NCBI GenBank assembly: GCA_964596775.1
Contig: CAZQVN010000019.1
Location: 3,388-67,387 of the forward strand
Source: CAZQVN01 sp964596775
GTDB taxonomy: Bacteria; Eisenbacteria; RBG-16-71-46; JABDJR01; JAWXBZ01
Reading direction: 5' to 3'
DNA length: 64,000 nucleotides
Positions 1 through 8,666 of this stretch are shown piece by piece (position 1 is the stretch's first letter; every line of letters begins with the position of its first letter). The notes under the pieces were generated by a model. The model was not told where the DNA came from and did no database searches. It was given only the letters and a program-made list of their open reading frames with translations. The translations under genes were made by a program, and so were the position numbers.

Positions 1-1186
1 TGTTGTGGCCGGGAGGCTCGGTGCGGCGGGTCATGAAGTCCGCGTAGCCGTCTCCGTTCAGGTCGCCGGACGTGGCGAGGGCCCAGCCGAGGCGATCCGA
101 CGCGTCCCCGCCGTTCTCGGCGTAGGCCGGAGTGGCCGCGGGCCCCGACGGGCCGCCGTGGTACAGCGCGAAGCCCCCCTCCTCGACATGGGTCACGGTG
201 CGGAGGGGGCTGGCCAGCAGCAGGTCGGCGTAGCCGTCGCCGTTGACGTCGCCGGCCCTGGACACCCGTTCCCCGACGCGGTCGTCGGTGCCGCTGCCGG
301 TCACCGTCCACACCGGGCTGCTCGCGAGGCCGCCCGGTCCGCCCAGGTAGCAGCGGGCCGTTCCGTGGTTCGCGGCGATGAGCCCGGCCTGGTATTTCGG
401 CGCGCCGACGGCGACGTCGTTGTAGCCGTCGCCGTTGACGTCGCCCACGCCGGCCACGCCCCAGCCGTACTCCATGTCTTCCTGGCCTCCGGAGCGGCTC
501 CAGTAGGTTGTCGGCGTTCCGGCGGCGCCGTAGTACATGCGCACCGCGCCCTGCACCGGAATGTAGAACGGGCTGCCGAAGCCGCCCCAGTAGGGCGCGC
601 CGGCCAGGATCTCGGCGTAGCCGTCGCCGTTCACGTCGCCGGCCCAGGCCACGGTGTGACCGTACCGGGCGCCCGCGTCGTTCATCTCGAAGATCACCGG
701 GCCGTCGAGGTTGCCGTCCGCGCGTCCCATGTAGAGGAACACCCCACCCTCGTTCACCTCGGGGTTGTCCCAGGCCGGCGCGCCGCAGAGGACGTCGTCG
801 AACCCGTCGCCGTTCACATCACCGGCCCCGGCAACCGAGTAGCCGAACTGCGCGCCGGGCTGGGATGGCGAGCGGTGGATGACGCTCGCGATCCCGTCCG
901 GGCCGCCGAAGTAGACGCTCATGCGGCCGCCGGAGGTCGAGTTTTCGAAAAACGGCAACCCGGCCACCAGGTCGCCGTAGCCGTCGCCGTTCACGTCGCC
1001 CGCCGGGGAGAGCGAATACCCCAGCTGGCCGGATGGCGCGGGGTTCGTCTCGGGAGAGAGGGACGTCAGCCACAGCGCGGGAGCGGCCAGAACCGGGCCG
1101 CAGGCGAACAACATGGCGCAGGTGAGGAAAGCGGCCAGGGATCCGCGGAGCGGTCCACAGGCGCGGGCAAGGCGATGAGTGATCAT
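1..1186 (-). CDS. FG-GAP/integrin-alpha-like repeat secreted protein, C-terminus missing
   Basis: A minus-strand frame opens with ATG at 1186 and stays open to the window edge, so the C-terminus is missing. The N-terminus reads as a signal peptide: a short basic start, then a hydrophobic run ending near VLAAPALW. Six copies of the calcium-binding FG-GAP core (GDVNGDGY or close variants) begin at residues of about 63, 122, 183, 248, 312 and 374, all in the same frame and about 60-65 residues apart, which is the blade spacing of an integrin-alpha-like beta-propeller. A GGGAG ribosome binding site lies six bases before the ATG. It is likely exported and surface-located; the ligand is unknown. 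The long plus-strand reading over the same DNA is antisense to these repeats. Very similar proteins are common in FCB-group and Eisenbacteria-like genomes. Confidence 0.85.
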   Translation of the reverse strand, partial: MITHRLARACGPLRGSLAAFLTCAMLFACGPVLAAPALWLTSLSPETNPAPSGQLGYSLSPAGDVNGDGYGDLVAGLPFFENSTSGGRMSVYFGGPDGIASVIHRSPSQPGAQFGYSVAGAGDVNGDGFDDVLCGAPAWDNPEVNEGGVFLYMGRADGNLDGPVIFEMNDAGARYGHTVAWAGDVNGDGYAEILAGAPYWGGFGSPFYIPVQGAVRMYYGAAGTPTTYWSRSGGQEDMEYGWGVAGVGDVNGDGYNDVAVGAPKYQAGLIAANHGTARCYLGGPGGLASSPVWTVTGSGTDDRVGERVSRAGDVNGDGYADLLLASPLRTVTHVEEGGFALYHGGPSGPAATPAYAENGGDASDRLGWALATSGDLNGDGYADFMTRRTEPPGHN

Positions 1187-1494
1187 TTCAGGCTCCCGGT
1201 TGGAGGGTCGAGGTCGTTTGCCCGTGGAAACGCGGAAGCCCCCGAAAACAGGACACGCCGTGATAAGCTGCGTGGTTTCGGGAGGAAACAAGCCGTGTTC
1301 ATCGGACTGTGCGAAACCTGTCGGCATCACGCCTGGATCGAAAGCGGGCGGGGGAGCCGGTTCCTGCGCTGCGAAAGATCGTTCAGGGACCCGGCCTTTT
1401 CGAAGTACCCGGTCCTTCCGGTCCTCTCATGTTCCGGGTTCGAACCGGAGGAGCCGCCGGAATCGCGTGATGCGGATGCCCCCGCGGAGGAGTC
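1187..1494. other. Divergent intergenic region
   Basis: This 308-base spacer separates the FG-GAP gene (minus) from the nitroreductase gene (plus). It must hold both promoters and both ribosome binding sites: GGGAG before 1186 on the minus strand and GGAGGAG at 1486-1492 on the plus strand. I see no strong -35/-10 pair, RNA gene or repeat. One hairpin at 1433-1449 resembles a tRNA T-arm, but no other tRNA arms surround it. Confidence 0.5.
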
Positions 1495-2235
1495 ATGACC
1501 GACGACCGCTACGCCTTCATCCCCTATGAAATGCCGCCCCGCAGCGAGGAGGAGATGCGCCGCGCCGGCCGGGCGTTCCACGAGCTCATGGCCACGCGCC
1601 GCAGCGTGCGCGACTTTTCCCCGCGGCCCGTTCCGCGGGAGCTGATCGAAACCGCGGTGGCCGCGGCCGGTACCGCGCCCTCGGGAGCCAACCGCCAGCC
1701 GTGGCGGTTCGTGGCCGTGGACGATCCGGAGCTCAAGCGGCGGATCCGCGAGGCGGCCGAGGCGGAGGAAAGGGAAAACTACGAGGGGGGACGCTTCCCG
1801 CCGGAGTGGCTGGCCGCGCTGGCCCCGCTCGGAACGAACTGGGAAAAGCCGTTTCTCGAGACGGCCCCGTACCTCGTCGTCTGCTTCCGCGAGGACCACG
1901 GCGTGGGGCCGGACGGCGGTCACATCAAGAATTACTACGTGGCAGAGAGCGTGGGGATCGCCTGCGGCCTGTTCATCGCGGCGCTCCACGCGATGGGGCT
2001 CGTCACGCTGACCCACACGCCGAGCCCGATGGGTTTCCTGCGCACGATTCTGAACCGGCCGCCCAACGAGAAGCCGTTCATCCTGTTTCCGGTGGGCTAC
2101 CCGGCGGAAGGGGCGGAGGTGCCGGATATCGGGAAAAAGAAGCTGGAGGACATCCTCCAGTGGAACGGGGGACAGCAGGCCGCGATTACGCGGGAACCCC
2201 CTTCAGCAGGCGGCCCAGGACATCCGCGCCGGTGA
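1495..2235 (+). CDS. Nitroreductase-family FMN oxidoreductase (iodotyrosine-deiodinase-like)
   Basis: A 246-residue soluble flavoprotein. The FMN-binding signature is clear: RRSVRDFSPRPV at about residues 35-46 and GTAPSGANRQPWRF at about 60-73, followed by the GIACGLFIAALHAMGL helix and the C-terminal PFILFPVGYPA segment. This layout matches the IYD/nitroreductase subgroup, which uses NAD(P)H to reduce small aromatic substrates; the substrate cannot be read from sequence. The start is set by GGAGGAG two bases before ATG. The 3' end overlaps the convergent DUF21 gene by 50 bp, so the last residues, which leave the family consensus, are read antisense to that gene's tail. Confidence 0.87.
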   Translation: MTDDRYAFIPYEMPPRSEEEMRRAGRAFHELMATRRSVRDFSPRPVPRELIETAVAAAGTAPSGANRQPWRFVAVDDPELKRRIREAAEAEERENYEGGRFPPEWLAALAPLGTNWEKPFLETAPYLVVCFREDHGVGPDGGHIKNYYVAESVGIACGLFIAALHAMGLVTLTHTPSPMGFLRTILNRPPNEKPFILFPVGYPAEGAEVPDIGKKKLEDILQWNGGQQAAITREPPSAGGPGHPRR

Positions 2236-3208
2236 TGATGCGCCGCTGCTCACCGCTCCACACGAGGATGATGTCGTCGTCGATGACCTCGTCGCTCCCG
2301 TGCTCCATTCCCGTCTTGAACTTGCCGATCACGTCCCCGAGGGGCAGGCCGGGGTCGGTGATCACGATCGGGCGATGGCAGTGGAAATACGGATTGAGTT
2401 CCGCGCTGTCGGATTCCTTGCGGTCGATCAGCGCCGCCCGCAGGTAGCCGTCCGCGTCCAGGACCAGCAGGGGCTCCTCCTCGTCGTTCGTGAGGATGAC
2501 CCACTTCTTTCCGGACGCGTTGACGCGTCTCAGGAACGGATCGTCGCCGTTCGCGGAGATCTCGGGAAACAGCGGCAGGTCCAGCTGCACGGGAAGGGGG
2601 ATGATGCTCCGGGCATCGATCAGTTCGCCTTCCTGTCCCACGGAGATGTCGTCGATCTTCAGGAAGTTCAGCGCCCCGACGCCCTCCAGCACTTCCAGTT
2701 CGGACTCATCCGCATCGATGTGCTTCCTGATGACGTTGTGGAGGTCCTTCTCGCGGAGGTAGGCGATCCCTTCCTTGCCCAGCCAGGCATCCAGGACACG
2801 CGCGCTCGGCCTGGCCACCGGGTAGAGCAGGAACTGGTAGAAGCGCAGGACCGGAGTGAACAAGGACGCCATCTTCAGCGCGTGCCGGGAAAAGTAGGCC
2901 TGCGGCACGATTTCGCCGAACAGGGTGATGAAGACCGTCGAGAACAGGAACGCCAGCACTCCGGTCATGACCGAGTTGGACAGCAGCGCCAGCAGCACGT
3001 TGATGCTGACGTTGCCCCAGAGAATCGTGGACAGCAGGAAGTTGGCGTCCTGGCGCATGAGCAGGACGTTCCGGGCGGCGTGATTGTTCTCCTGCGCGGC
3101 CACCTCCAGTTCCAGTCGATTCAGGCTGAAGAACGCGAGATTCAGCCCGGAAAACATGGCCGACTGGGTCACGCAGAAAAAGATTCCCAGCCATATCAGT
3201 TCGGTCAT
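2186..3208 (-). CDS. DUF21/CNNM-type membrane protein with CBS-like region (HlyC/CorC family)
   Basis: A 340-residue protein. The first ~190 residues form a DUF21 (CNNM) membrane domain: four hydrophobic segments, with the conserved region reading FGEIVPQAYFSRHA at about residue 105 and an ARPSARVLDAWLG connector. The rest is soluble and resembles a CBS pair (LLVLDADGYLRAALI and IVITDPGLPLGDVI). Relatives act in Mg2+/Co2+ efflux or as regulatory membrane proteins. No clear CorC/HlyC C-terminal domain follows, so this is the short form. It converges on and overlaps the nitroreductase gene. Ion specificity is not readable here. Confidence 0.82.
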   Translation of the reverse strand: MTELIWLGIFFCVTQSAMFSGLNLAFFSLNRLELEVAAQENNHAARNVLLMRQDANFLLSTILWGNVSINVLLALLSNSVMTGVLAFLFSTVFITLFGEIVPQAYFSRHALKMASLFTPVLRFYQFLLYPVARPSARVLDAWLGKEGIAYLREKDLHNVIRKHIDADESELEVLEGVGALNFLKIDDISVGQEGELIDARSIIPLPVQLDLPLFPEISANGDDPFLRRVNASGKKWVILTNDEEEPLLVLDADGYLRAALIDRKESDSAELNPYFHCHRPIVITDPGLPLGDVIGKFKTGMEHGSDEVIDDDIILVWSGEQRRIITGADVLGRLLKGVPA

Positions 3209-3410
3209 GAAGTGGACTCCGGATCAGGCTTCAGAAAACCCCCCTGGTGTGAACGGACGGTCCCGACTTATACACGAAACGCCCGGGACCGGGCCAGCAC
3301 CCGGGGGGTCCGCCGCGGCAGGATCCCCGCCCCGGGCCGGGGGCCCTTCGCCACCGTCCGGAGGCACGAATTCGGGGCCCCGCGGACTCCGGCAGCCCTG
3401 CCGCGCTGCC

Positions 3411-3439
3411 TTGTCTGCCCAATCCCGAAGGGCTACACT
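3411..3439 (+). promoter_or_regulatory. Sigma70-type promoter of the PEPCK-led gene run
   Basis: TTGTCT (3411-3416) and TACACT (3434-3439) are separated by 17 bases, which is ideal spacing. Predicted transcription starts near 3446, giving a leader of about 110 nt before the PEPCK ATG. The rest of the 3209-3559 spacer shows no gene or repeat. Confidence 0.55.
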
Positions 3440-3559
3440 CTCCACTCGCACTTTTTCGGGAAATTGTGCCGGACCCCGTAAGGCGTTGAAGGCAGGTCAG
3501 ATCGGACGCCTCCGCTGGTCGGGTCCGGATCATCGAGACGAATACACAAGGAGTCCCCC

Positions 3560-5272
3560 ATGAGCGACGTCGTCACCGGAACTTCCGCGGCCGCGGTCAC
3601 GGTCAAGGCGAAACAGGTCATCGACAACCCCACCCAGGAAGAGATCCAGAAGCTGTCGCTGGACTTCTGCCCGAACATGTTCCGGACGGCGAACGGAAGC
3701 ATGAACAAGGTCGTTTCCATCGCGAAGGCCCGTTCCGCCGGAAACACCTACGTCGTGGCCGCCGACCCATCGAAGCATTCCTGCCAGACGATGGATCCCG
3801 CCGAGGCGGCCCGCATCGCGAAGATGCAGGACGAATACCTCGCCGGCCAGACCGTGATCCGGATCGACGGATTCATCGGTAACCACCCCGAGAGGAAGGT
3901 GAAGTCGACGCTCTGGATGTCCATCGAGGGCGCCAACGTGGCCGGCATGCAGCAGATCCTCTACTTCCCGGTGGAAACCGCCGAGGAAAAGGCCCGCCCG
4001 TCGATGTTCCAGGTCATCTACACGCCCGGCCTGTCCGATCCGAAGTATCCCAAGGGGCGGGTGATGGTCGTGGATCTCGACACCTACACGACCCGCATCA
4101 TGGGCTCCGACTATTTCGGCGAATCGAAGAAGGCCGGCCTGCGCATGCTCAACGCCAAGGTGTTCCGCGACGGCGGACTGATGCTCCACGCCGGGGCCAA
4201 GATCACCCCGGTGAAGGGGAAGGACGGCAAGACGGACCGCAAGCTCATCCTCGTGATGGGAGAGAGCGGCACCGGCAAGACGACGTCCACGTTCAGCCCG
4301 CAGGGGAACGCGGAGATCGGCTTCAGCGAGGCGATCCAGGACGACTTCCTCATGGTGTACAAGGGGGGGCAGGCGTTCGCCACCGAGGACGGCTGCTTCG
4401 CCATCGCCTCCGGCCTCAAGCCGGAGTCGGAGCCGATCATCTACAAGGGCTCCATGGCTTCCGATGCCTGGCTGGAAAACGTGTACATGGACAAGGACGG
4501 AAAGCTCGACTTCCTCAAGCGCGAGGTGTCCGTCGAGGACGTCCGGCGCCTGAAGGACATGCTGCTCCGCTCGGGCGTGTCCGAGGCGGAATACGAGGAA
4601 TACGCGTCCGGAAAGAAGACCTACGTGTGGACGGAGAACGGCCGCACGATCATCCCGATGTCGGCGATCGACACGGCGGGCGACTCGCTGAACCTCCCCC
4701 CGATCCATGCGATCGGCGTGCTGAACCGGAACACGAACGTGATCCCGGCCGTCGTCCGGTTCTCCGATCCGTCCCGGGCCGCCGCCTATTTCATGCTCGG
4801 CGAGACGATGGGCACCGCGGCGTCCGGCGCCGACGCCGGCAAGGCGAAGCGGTCGCCGTTCACGAATCCGTTCTTCCCGCTCCGCAACGAAGCGATGGCC
4901 AACCGCTACATGGAACTCGCCGCCACGATGCCCCAGGTGTTCAACTTCATGATGAACACCGGCTGGGTCGGCGGCGACGAGGAGATGGAAAAGGCCGGCA
5001 AGGCGATGAAGGTCAAGATCCGCCACTCCTCGGCGATCCTTCAGGGGCTGGCCGAGGATTCGATCGAGTGGATGAAGGATCCCGACTTCGGCTACGACAT
5101 CGCGAAGGCGGTCCCTGGCGTTCCGGCGGAGCTGCTGAACCCGCGCGCCTACTACGAAGCGCAGGGGCGGAAGGACGAGTACGAGACCATCGTGAAGACG
5201 CTCCGCGAGGAGCGCCGCGCCTATCTCAGGAAGTTCGAGGGGATCGACCCGCGTATCCTGGAAGCGCTCTAG
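3560..5272 (+). CDS. Phosphoenolpyruvate carboxykinase, ATP-type family
   Basis: A 570-residue protein of the ATP-dependent PEPCK fold (oxaloacetate + ATP to PEP + CO2 + ADP; gluconeogenesis). The kinase-1a P-loop GESGTGKTTST lies near residue 233, and the Asp-pair metal site (AIQDDFLMV) with the GCFAIASGL segment follows about 30 residues later. DAWLENVYMD and IHAIGVLNRNTNVIP align with the family's AVLENV and FGVLPP blocks. It is somewhat longer than the usual ~540 residues and its P-loop has Glu where most have Leu, so it belongs to a divergent branch; nucleotide preference is inferred. AAGGAG (3548-3553) fixes the start. A gap of only 12 bases to the next gene suggests co-transcription. 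Confidence 0.83.
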   Translation: MSDVVTGTSAAAVTVKAKQVIDNPTQEEIQKLSLDFCPNMFRTANGSMNKVVSIAKARSAGNTYVVAADPSKHSCQTMDPAEAARIAKMQDEYLAGQTVIRIDGFIGNHPERKVKSTLWMSIEGANVAGMQQILYFPVETAEEKARPSMFQVIYTPGLSDPKYPKGRVMVVDLDTYTTRIMGSDYFGESKKAGLRMLNAKVFRDGGLMLHAGAKITPVKGKDGKTDRKLILVMGESGTGKTTSTFSPQGNAEIGFSEAIQDDFLMVYKGGQAFATEDGCFAIASGLKPESEPIIYKGSMASDAWLENVYMDKDGKLDFLKREVSVEDVRRLKDMLLRSGVSEAEYEEYASGKKTYVWTENGRTIIPMSAIDTAGDSLNLPPIHAIGVLNRNTNVIPAVVRFSDPSRAAAYFMLGETMGTAASGADAGKAKRSPFTNPFFPLRNEAMANRYMELAATMPQVFNFMMNTGWVGGDEEMEKAGKAMKVKIRHSSAILQGLAEDSIEWMKDPDFGYDIAKAVPGVPAELLNPRAYYEAQGRKDEYETIVKTLREERRAYLRKFEGIDPRILEAL

Positions 5273-5284
5273 GAACCCGGCCTC

Positions 5285-6058
5285 TTGAATTCGCGGGACG
5301 CGAAAGCGATCGACGGGCTCGTCACCGGGCTCGTCGATTCTTTTTTGCCCGGATTCGCTGCCGGGTCGCTGATCGAGGAGGACTGGCGGCGGACGCTGAC
5401 CGGTCCGGGACCGGATCTCCGGAGCCGGCTGCTGGCCGGCGCGGCGGCTTCGGCGGCGCTGGGCCGGACCCGGATCCTGGCGCTCCACGCCGGGGCGGCG
5501 CGGACCGCCGGCGTGCCCGCCGCGGAACTCTCGGAGACGCTCCTGTTTCTCGTGCCCTACTGCGGCTGGGCGGTGGCCCTGAACGCGCTTTCGGCGCTCG
5601 GCGGAGCGGAAGGCGGGGCGGGCGTTGGGCCAGCGCGGGCGGGGTCGCCCGGCGATCCGCTCGCCGGCCTGGACCGCGAGGCGCTCCGGAAACTCGGTCA
5701 CGAAACCGCCCGGGCCGTGAATCCCCAGTTCGAGAAGGTGGCGGAACGGCTGGGAGCCGCAGATCCCGGCCTGCTCGATCATCTCGTCGAGACGGCCTAC
5801 GGGGCGGTCTATGCACGGCCCGGTCTCGATCTCAGGGTCCGCGAACTGGTCGCGGTCGCGCTGCTCACGGTGTCGGGTCACGAACCGCAGTTGAAGTATC
5901 ATGTGCGCGGAGCCCTGAACGTGGGTGCGTCCGTGGAGGAAGTGCGGGAGATCATCGCGCAGATGCACCTCCTTGCCGGATGGCCGGCATCCCTGGCGGG
6001 CCTGGAAGCCATGGACAGCGTGGTTGCGTCGAGAAAGGGGACCCATGAAGTTCGGTGA
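5285..6058 (+). CDS. Carboxymuconolactone decarboxylase family protein (two CMD units)
   Basis: A 257-residue all-helical protein with two CMD-like units. The N-terminal one contains RTRILALHAGAARTAGVP; the C-terminal one reads RELVAVALLTVSGHEPQLKY HVRGALNVGAS. It lacks the CxxC of AhpD peroxidases, so it is closer to gamma-carboxymuconolactone decarboxylase-like proteins than to a peroxidase, although no aromatic-degradation genes are nearby. The start is TTG at 5285, with AGGAA overlapping the upstream stop as a weak ribosome binding site. Its end overlaps the next ORF by 14 bp. The role is uncertain: decarboxylase or redox-linked protein. Confidence 0.78.
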   Translation: MNSRDAKAIDGLVTGLVDSFLPGFAAGSLIEEDWRRTLTGPGPDLRSRLLAGAAASAALGRTRILALHAGAARTAGVPAAELSETLLFLVPYCGWAVALNALSALGGAEGGAGVGPARAGSPGDPLAGLDREALRKLGHETARAVNPQFEKVAERLGAADPGLLDHLVETAYGAVYARPGLDLRVRELVAVALLTVSGHEPQLKYHVRGALNVGASVEEVREIIAQMHLLAGWPASLAGLEAMDSVVASRKGTHEVR

Positions 6059-6905
6059 ACTGATGCGGGAACTGAAGCTGGCGGGCACCGCCCAGAACCG
6101 CAAGGTGTATGCGCGCCACGGCGTCACGCGGGACATGTACGGCGTGAGTTTTGCGATCCTCGGAAAGCTCAGGAAGAGGATCAAGATGGACCAGACGCTG
6201 GCGGAACAGCTGTGGGCCACCGGAAATCATGACGCGCGCATTCTGGCCGCGCACATTCTCGACGCCAAAGGGATGAAGATGTCCACGTTCGACGCCTGGG
6301 CGAAGGAGTGCGACAATTACGTGGTGGCCGACGCGCTGTCGGGCCCGGCCGCGACCTCGCCGCACGCCCGGAAGCTCGCCGAAAAGTGGACGAAACTCGG
6401 CCGGAAGAAGGAATTTGCCGCTTCGGCCGGCTGGAACATCGTCTGCAGGCTGGCCATGGACGAAAAGGGGCTGCACGACAGCTGGTTCGAGGAGCGCCTG
6501 AAGACGATCGAGTCGGCGATCCACTCCAGCCTGAACCGGGTGCGCTACAGCATGAACAACGCGCTGATCGCCATCGGGGCCCGGAGCCCGGCCCTGGAAA
6601 GGAAGGCGATCGCCGTGGCGCGCAGCATCGGCAAGGTCGAGGTCGATCACGGGGAAACGGGATGCAGGACGCCGGATGCCGTTACCTATATCGCGAGGAT
6701 GAAGGCGCACAACGCGAAGAAGAAGGCGGTGGCGGCGAAGAAGTCCGCGGCGCAGCCGAAGAAGGCGGCGGCGGCGAAGAAGACCGCGGTGCCGCCGAAG
6801 AAAAAGGCAGAGGCGAAGAAGCCTGTGGCGCCGCCGAAGAAAAAGCCGGCGGCGAAGAAGCCGGCGGCAAGGAAGTCGTCCGCGCCCCTGAAAAGGAAGT
6901 CGTGA
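6045..6905 (+). CDS. AlkD-like DNA alkylation repair protein with Lys/Ala/Pro-rich tail
   Basis: A 286-residue protein. Residues 1 to about 220 match the HEAT-like-repeat DNA alkylation repair family (base-excision glycosylases for alkylated bases): YGVSFAILGKLRKRIK, LAEQLWATGNHDARILAAHI and NNALIAIGARSPALERKAI. The last ~60 residues are a low-complexity basic tail of AAKK, PPKKK and AAAKK units, like histone H1 or bacterial Hc1-type tails, which the core family does not need. The tail probably adds non-specific DNA binding (inference). ATG at 6045 is chosen because the fold begins at MKFGELMRELK; it lies inside the end of the upstream gene, implying translational coupling. Its stop overlaps a GTG (6902) that looks like the intended start of the transporter gene downstream. 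Confidence 0.8.
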   Translation: MKFGELMRELKLAGTAQNRKVYARHGVTRDMYGVSFAILGKLRKRIKMDQTLAEQLWATGNHDARILAAHILDAKGMKMSTFDAWAKECDNYVVADALSGPAATSPHARKLAEKWTKLGRKKEFAASAGWNIVCRLAMDEKGLHDSWFEERLKTIESAIHSSLNRVRYSMNNALIAIGARSPALERKAIAVARSIGKVEVDHGETGCRTPDAVTYIARMKAHNAKKKAVAAKKSAAQPKKAAAAKKTAVPPKKKAEAKKPVAPPKKKPAAKKPAARKSSAPLKRKS

Positions 6906-7007
6906 TCGAGGTGACTTACGTCCCGGACTGAACTCCACACGCGCCTCGAGCCGAAACTGCTCACCGTTCTCCGCGAGGGGTATCCGCTCCACCAGCTTCC
7001 GCACGAC

Positions 7008-8666
7008 GTGGTGTCGGGAGTCATTGTCGGCATTGTTGCGCTCCCGCTGGCCATCGCGTTCGCCATAGCTTCCGGCGTCAAGCCGGAGCAGGGGCTGTAC
7101 ACCGCGGTGGTGGCCGGTTTCCTCATCTCCGCGCTCGGCGGCAGTCGCGTGCAGATCGGGGGGCCGACCGGCGCGTTCATCGTGATTGTCTACGGGATCG
7201 TCCAGAAGTACGGCTACGACGGCCTGGCGATCGCCACGATCATGGCCGGCTTTCTGCTGATTCTCATGGGGTTCGCCCGGCTCGGCACCGTCATCAAGTT
7301 TGTGCCCTACCCGGTGATTGTCGGCTTCACGAGCGGCATTGCGCTGATCATCGGCGCGTCGCAGGTGCGGGATTTCCTGGGGCTCACCATGGCCTCCGTG
7401 CCGGCCGACTTTGTGGAGAAGATCGCGGCCTACGGCCGTGACATCGGCACGCTCAACCCGTGGGCGGCCGGGATCGGCCTGCTGACCGCGGCGATCGTCT
7501 TCCTCTGGCCGAGGATCACCCCGAGGATCCCCGGGTCGCTGGTGGCGATCCTTCTGGCCACCGTGCTCGTGCAGGTGTTTCATCTTCCGGCCGAGACGAT
7601 CGGCGACCGTTTCGGCAGCGTTCCGGGGTCACTGCCGATGCCTTCCCTTCCGGAGGTGACCTGGGCCCGGATCCAGGAGCTGTCCCCCGCCGCGGTCACG
7701 ATTGCGCTGCTGGCGGCCATCGAATCGCTGCTGTCGGCACTCGTGGCCGACGGCATGGCCGGAACACGACACCGCTCGAACATGGAACTCGTGGCCCAGG
7801 GCGTCGCGAACATGGTGACGCCACTGTTCGGCGGGATTCCGGCAACCGGGGCGATCGCGCGGACGGCCACGAACATCAAGAACGGCGGCAGAACGCCGGT
7901 CGCCGGAATCGTACACGCGCTGACCCTTCTCATGATCATGGTCTTTTTCGCGCGCTGGGCGGTTCTCATCCCCATGGCGGCACTTGCCGGAATCCTCGTC
8001 TACGTAGCCTGGAACATGAGCGAGTGGCGGATGTTCATGCGCTTGTTCCGGAGCCCGCGGAGCGATGTCCTGGTTCTCGTCACGACGTTCCTGCTGACCG
8101 TCCTCGTGGACCTCACCGTGGCGCTCGAAGTGGGGATGGTGATGGCCGCCTTCCTGTTCATGTACCGGATGGCCGAGCTCAGCGAGGCCGGATACATGAA
8201 GAGTATGATGACGGAGGAGGAAGGTCCCGCCGGCACGTCGATTCTCAACCGGGATGTTCCTCCCGGAGTCGAGGTGTTCGAGGTTTATGGAACTCTCTTC
8301 TTCGGGGCGGTGAGCAAGTTCAAGGATGCCTTGCATCGCGTGGAGCGAAACCCACGGGTCCTGATTCTCCGCATGCGCGAGGTCATGGCCATCGACGCCA
8401 CCGGCCTCGTGGCGCTCGAAGATCTGGAAGCGAAAACGCGCCGCGAGGGAACGACGCTGATTCTTTCCGGAGTTCATGCCCAGCCCCTGGAAGCGTTGAC
8501 CCGGGCCGGTTTGCTGGATCGAATCGGAGACGAGCATATCGCCGGAGACATCGAGGAAGCACTGGAAATGGCCCGGCGGATCGTGGCGGGATCGGACCTT
8601 GACGGGGAGGTTACGAAGGTGCCCGCAGAGGAGGCGTCCGACAATGCGCATCGCCCTCGTCGGTGA
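7008..8666 (+). CDS. SulP-family anion transporter with STAS domain
   Basis: A membrane transporter of the SulP/SLC26 family (sulfate, bicarbonate or related anions). The signature PLAIAFAIASGVKPEQGLYT is followed by GGSRVQIGGPTGAF, then ten or more hydrophobic helices. A STAS domain runs from about residue 410 to 520 (VLILRMREVMAIDATGL). GTG at 7008 is the first standard start, but the open frame upstream (6915-7007) encodes residues matching the family N-terminus, including KLLTVLREGYPLHQLPHDVV. A GTG at 6902, in the next frame and overlapping the AlkD stop as GTGA, is probably the true start, with a one-base frameshift near 6905-6931. The listed start therefore likely truncates the protein. 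Confidence 0.88.
   Translation: MVSGVIVGIVALPLAIAFAIASGVKPEQGLYTAVVAGFLISALGGSRVQIGGPTGAFIVIVYGIVQKYGYDGLAIATIMAGFLLILMGFARLGTVIKFVPYPVIVGFTSGIALIIGASQVRDFLGLTMASVPADFVEKIAAYGRDIGTLNPWAAGIGLLTAAIVFLWPRITPRIPGSLVAILLATVLVQVFHLPAETIGDRFGSVPGSLPMPSLPEVTWARIQELSPAAVTIALLAAIESLLSALVADGMAGTRHRSNMELVAQGVANMVTPLFGGIPATGAIARTATNIKNGGRTPVAGIVHALTLLMIMVFFARWAVLIPMAALAGILVYVAWNMSEWRMFMRLFRSPRSDVLVLVTTFLLTVLVDLTVALEVGMVMAAFLFMYRMAELSEAGYMKSMMTEEEGPAGTSILNRDVPPGVEVFEVYGTLFFGAVSKFKDALHRVERNPRVLILRMREVMAIDATGLVALEDLEAKTRREGTTLILSGVHAQPLEALTRAGLLDRIGDEHIAGDIEEALEMARRIVAGSDLDGEVTKVPAEEASDNAHRPRR

Noticed and set aside
1433..1449. tRNA T-arm-like hairpin (TCCGG-TTCGAAC-CCGGA read on the minus strand)
   Set aside because: No matching acceptor, D-arm or anticodon arm within 100 bases on either side; probably a chance palindrome around TTCGAA.
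5..1498. Long plus-strand open frame opposite the FG-GAP gene
   Set aside because: Its translation is low-complexity (repeated AVAVDVAG-like units) and is simply antisense to the FG-GAP repeats, whose GDVNGDGY motifs are all in one minus-strand frame with a signal peptide.
3530..6220. 896-codon minus-strand frame opposite PEPCK and CMD
   Set aside because: Opposite two well-supported enzymes; translation is Arg/Gly/His-rich without motifs.
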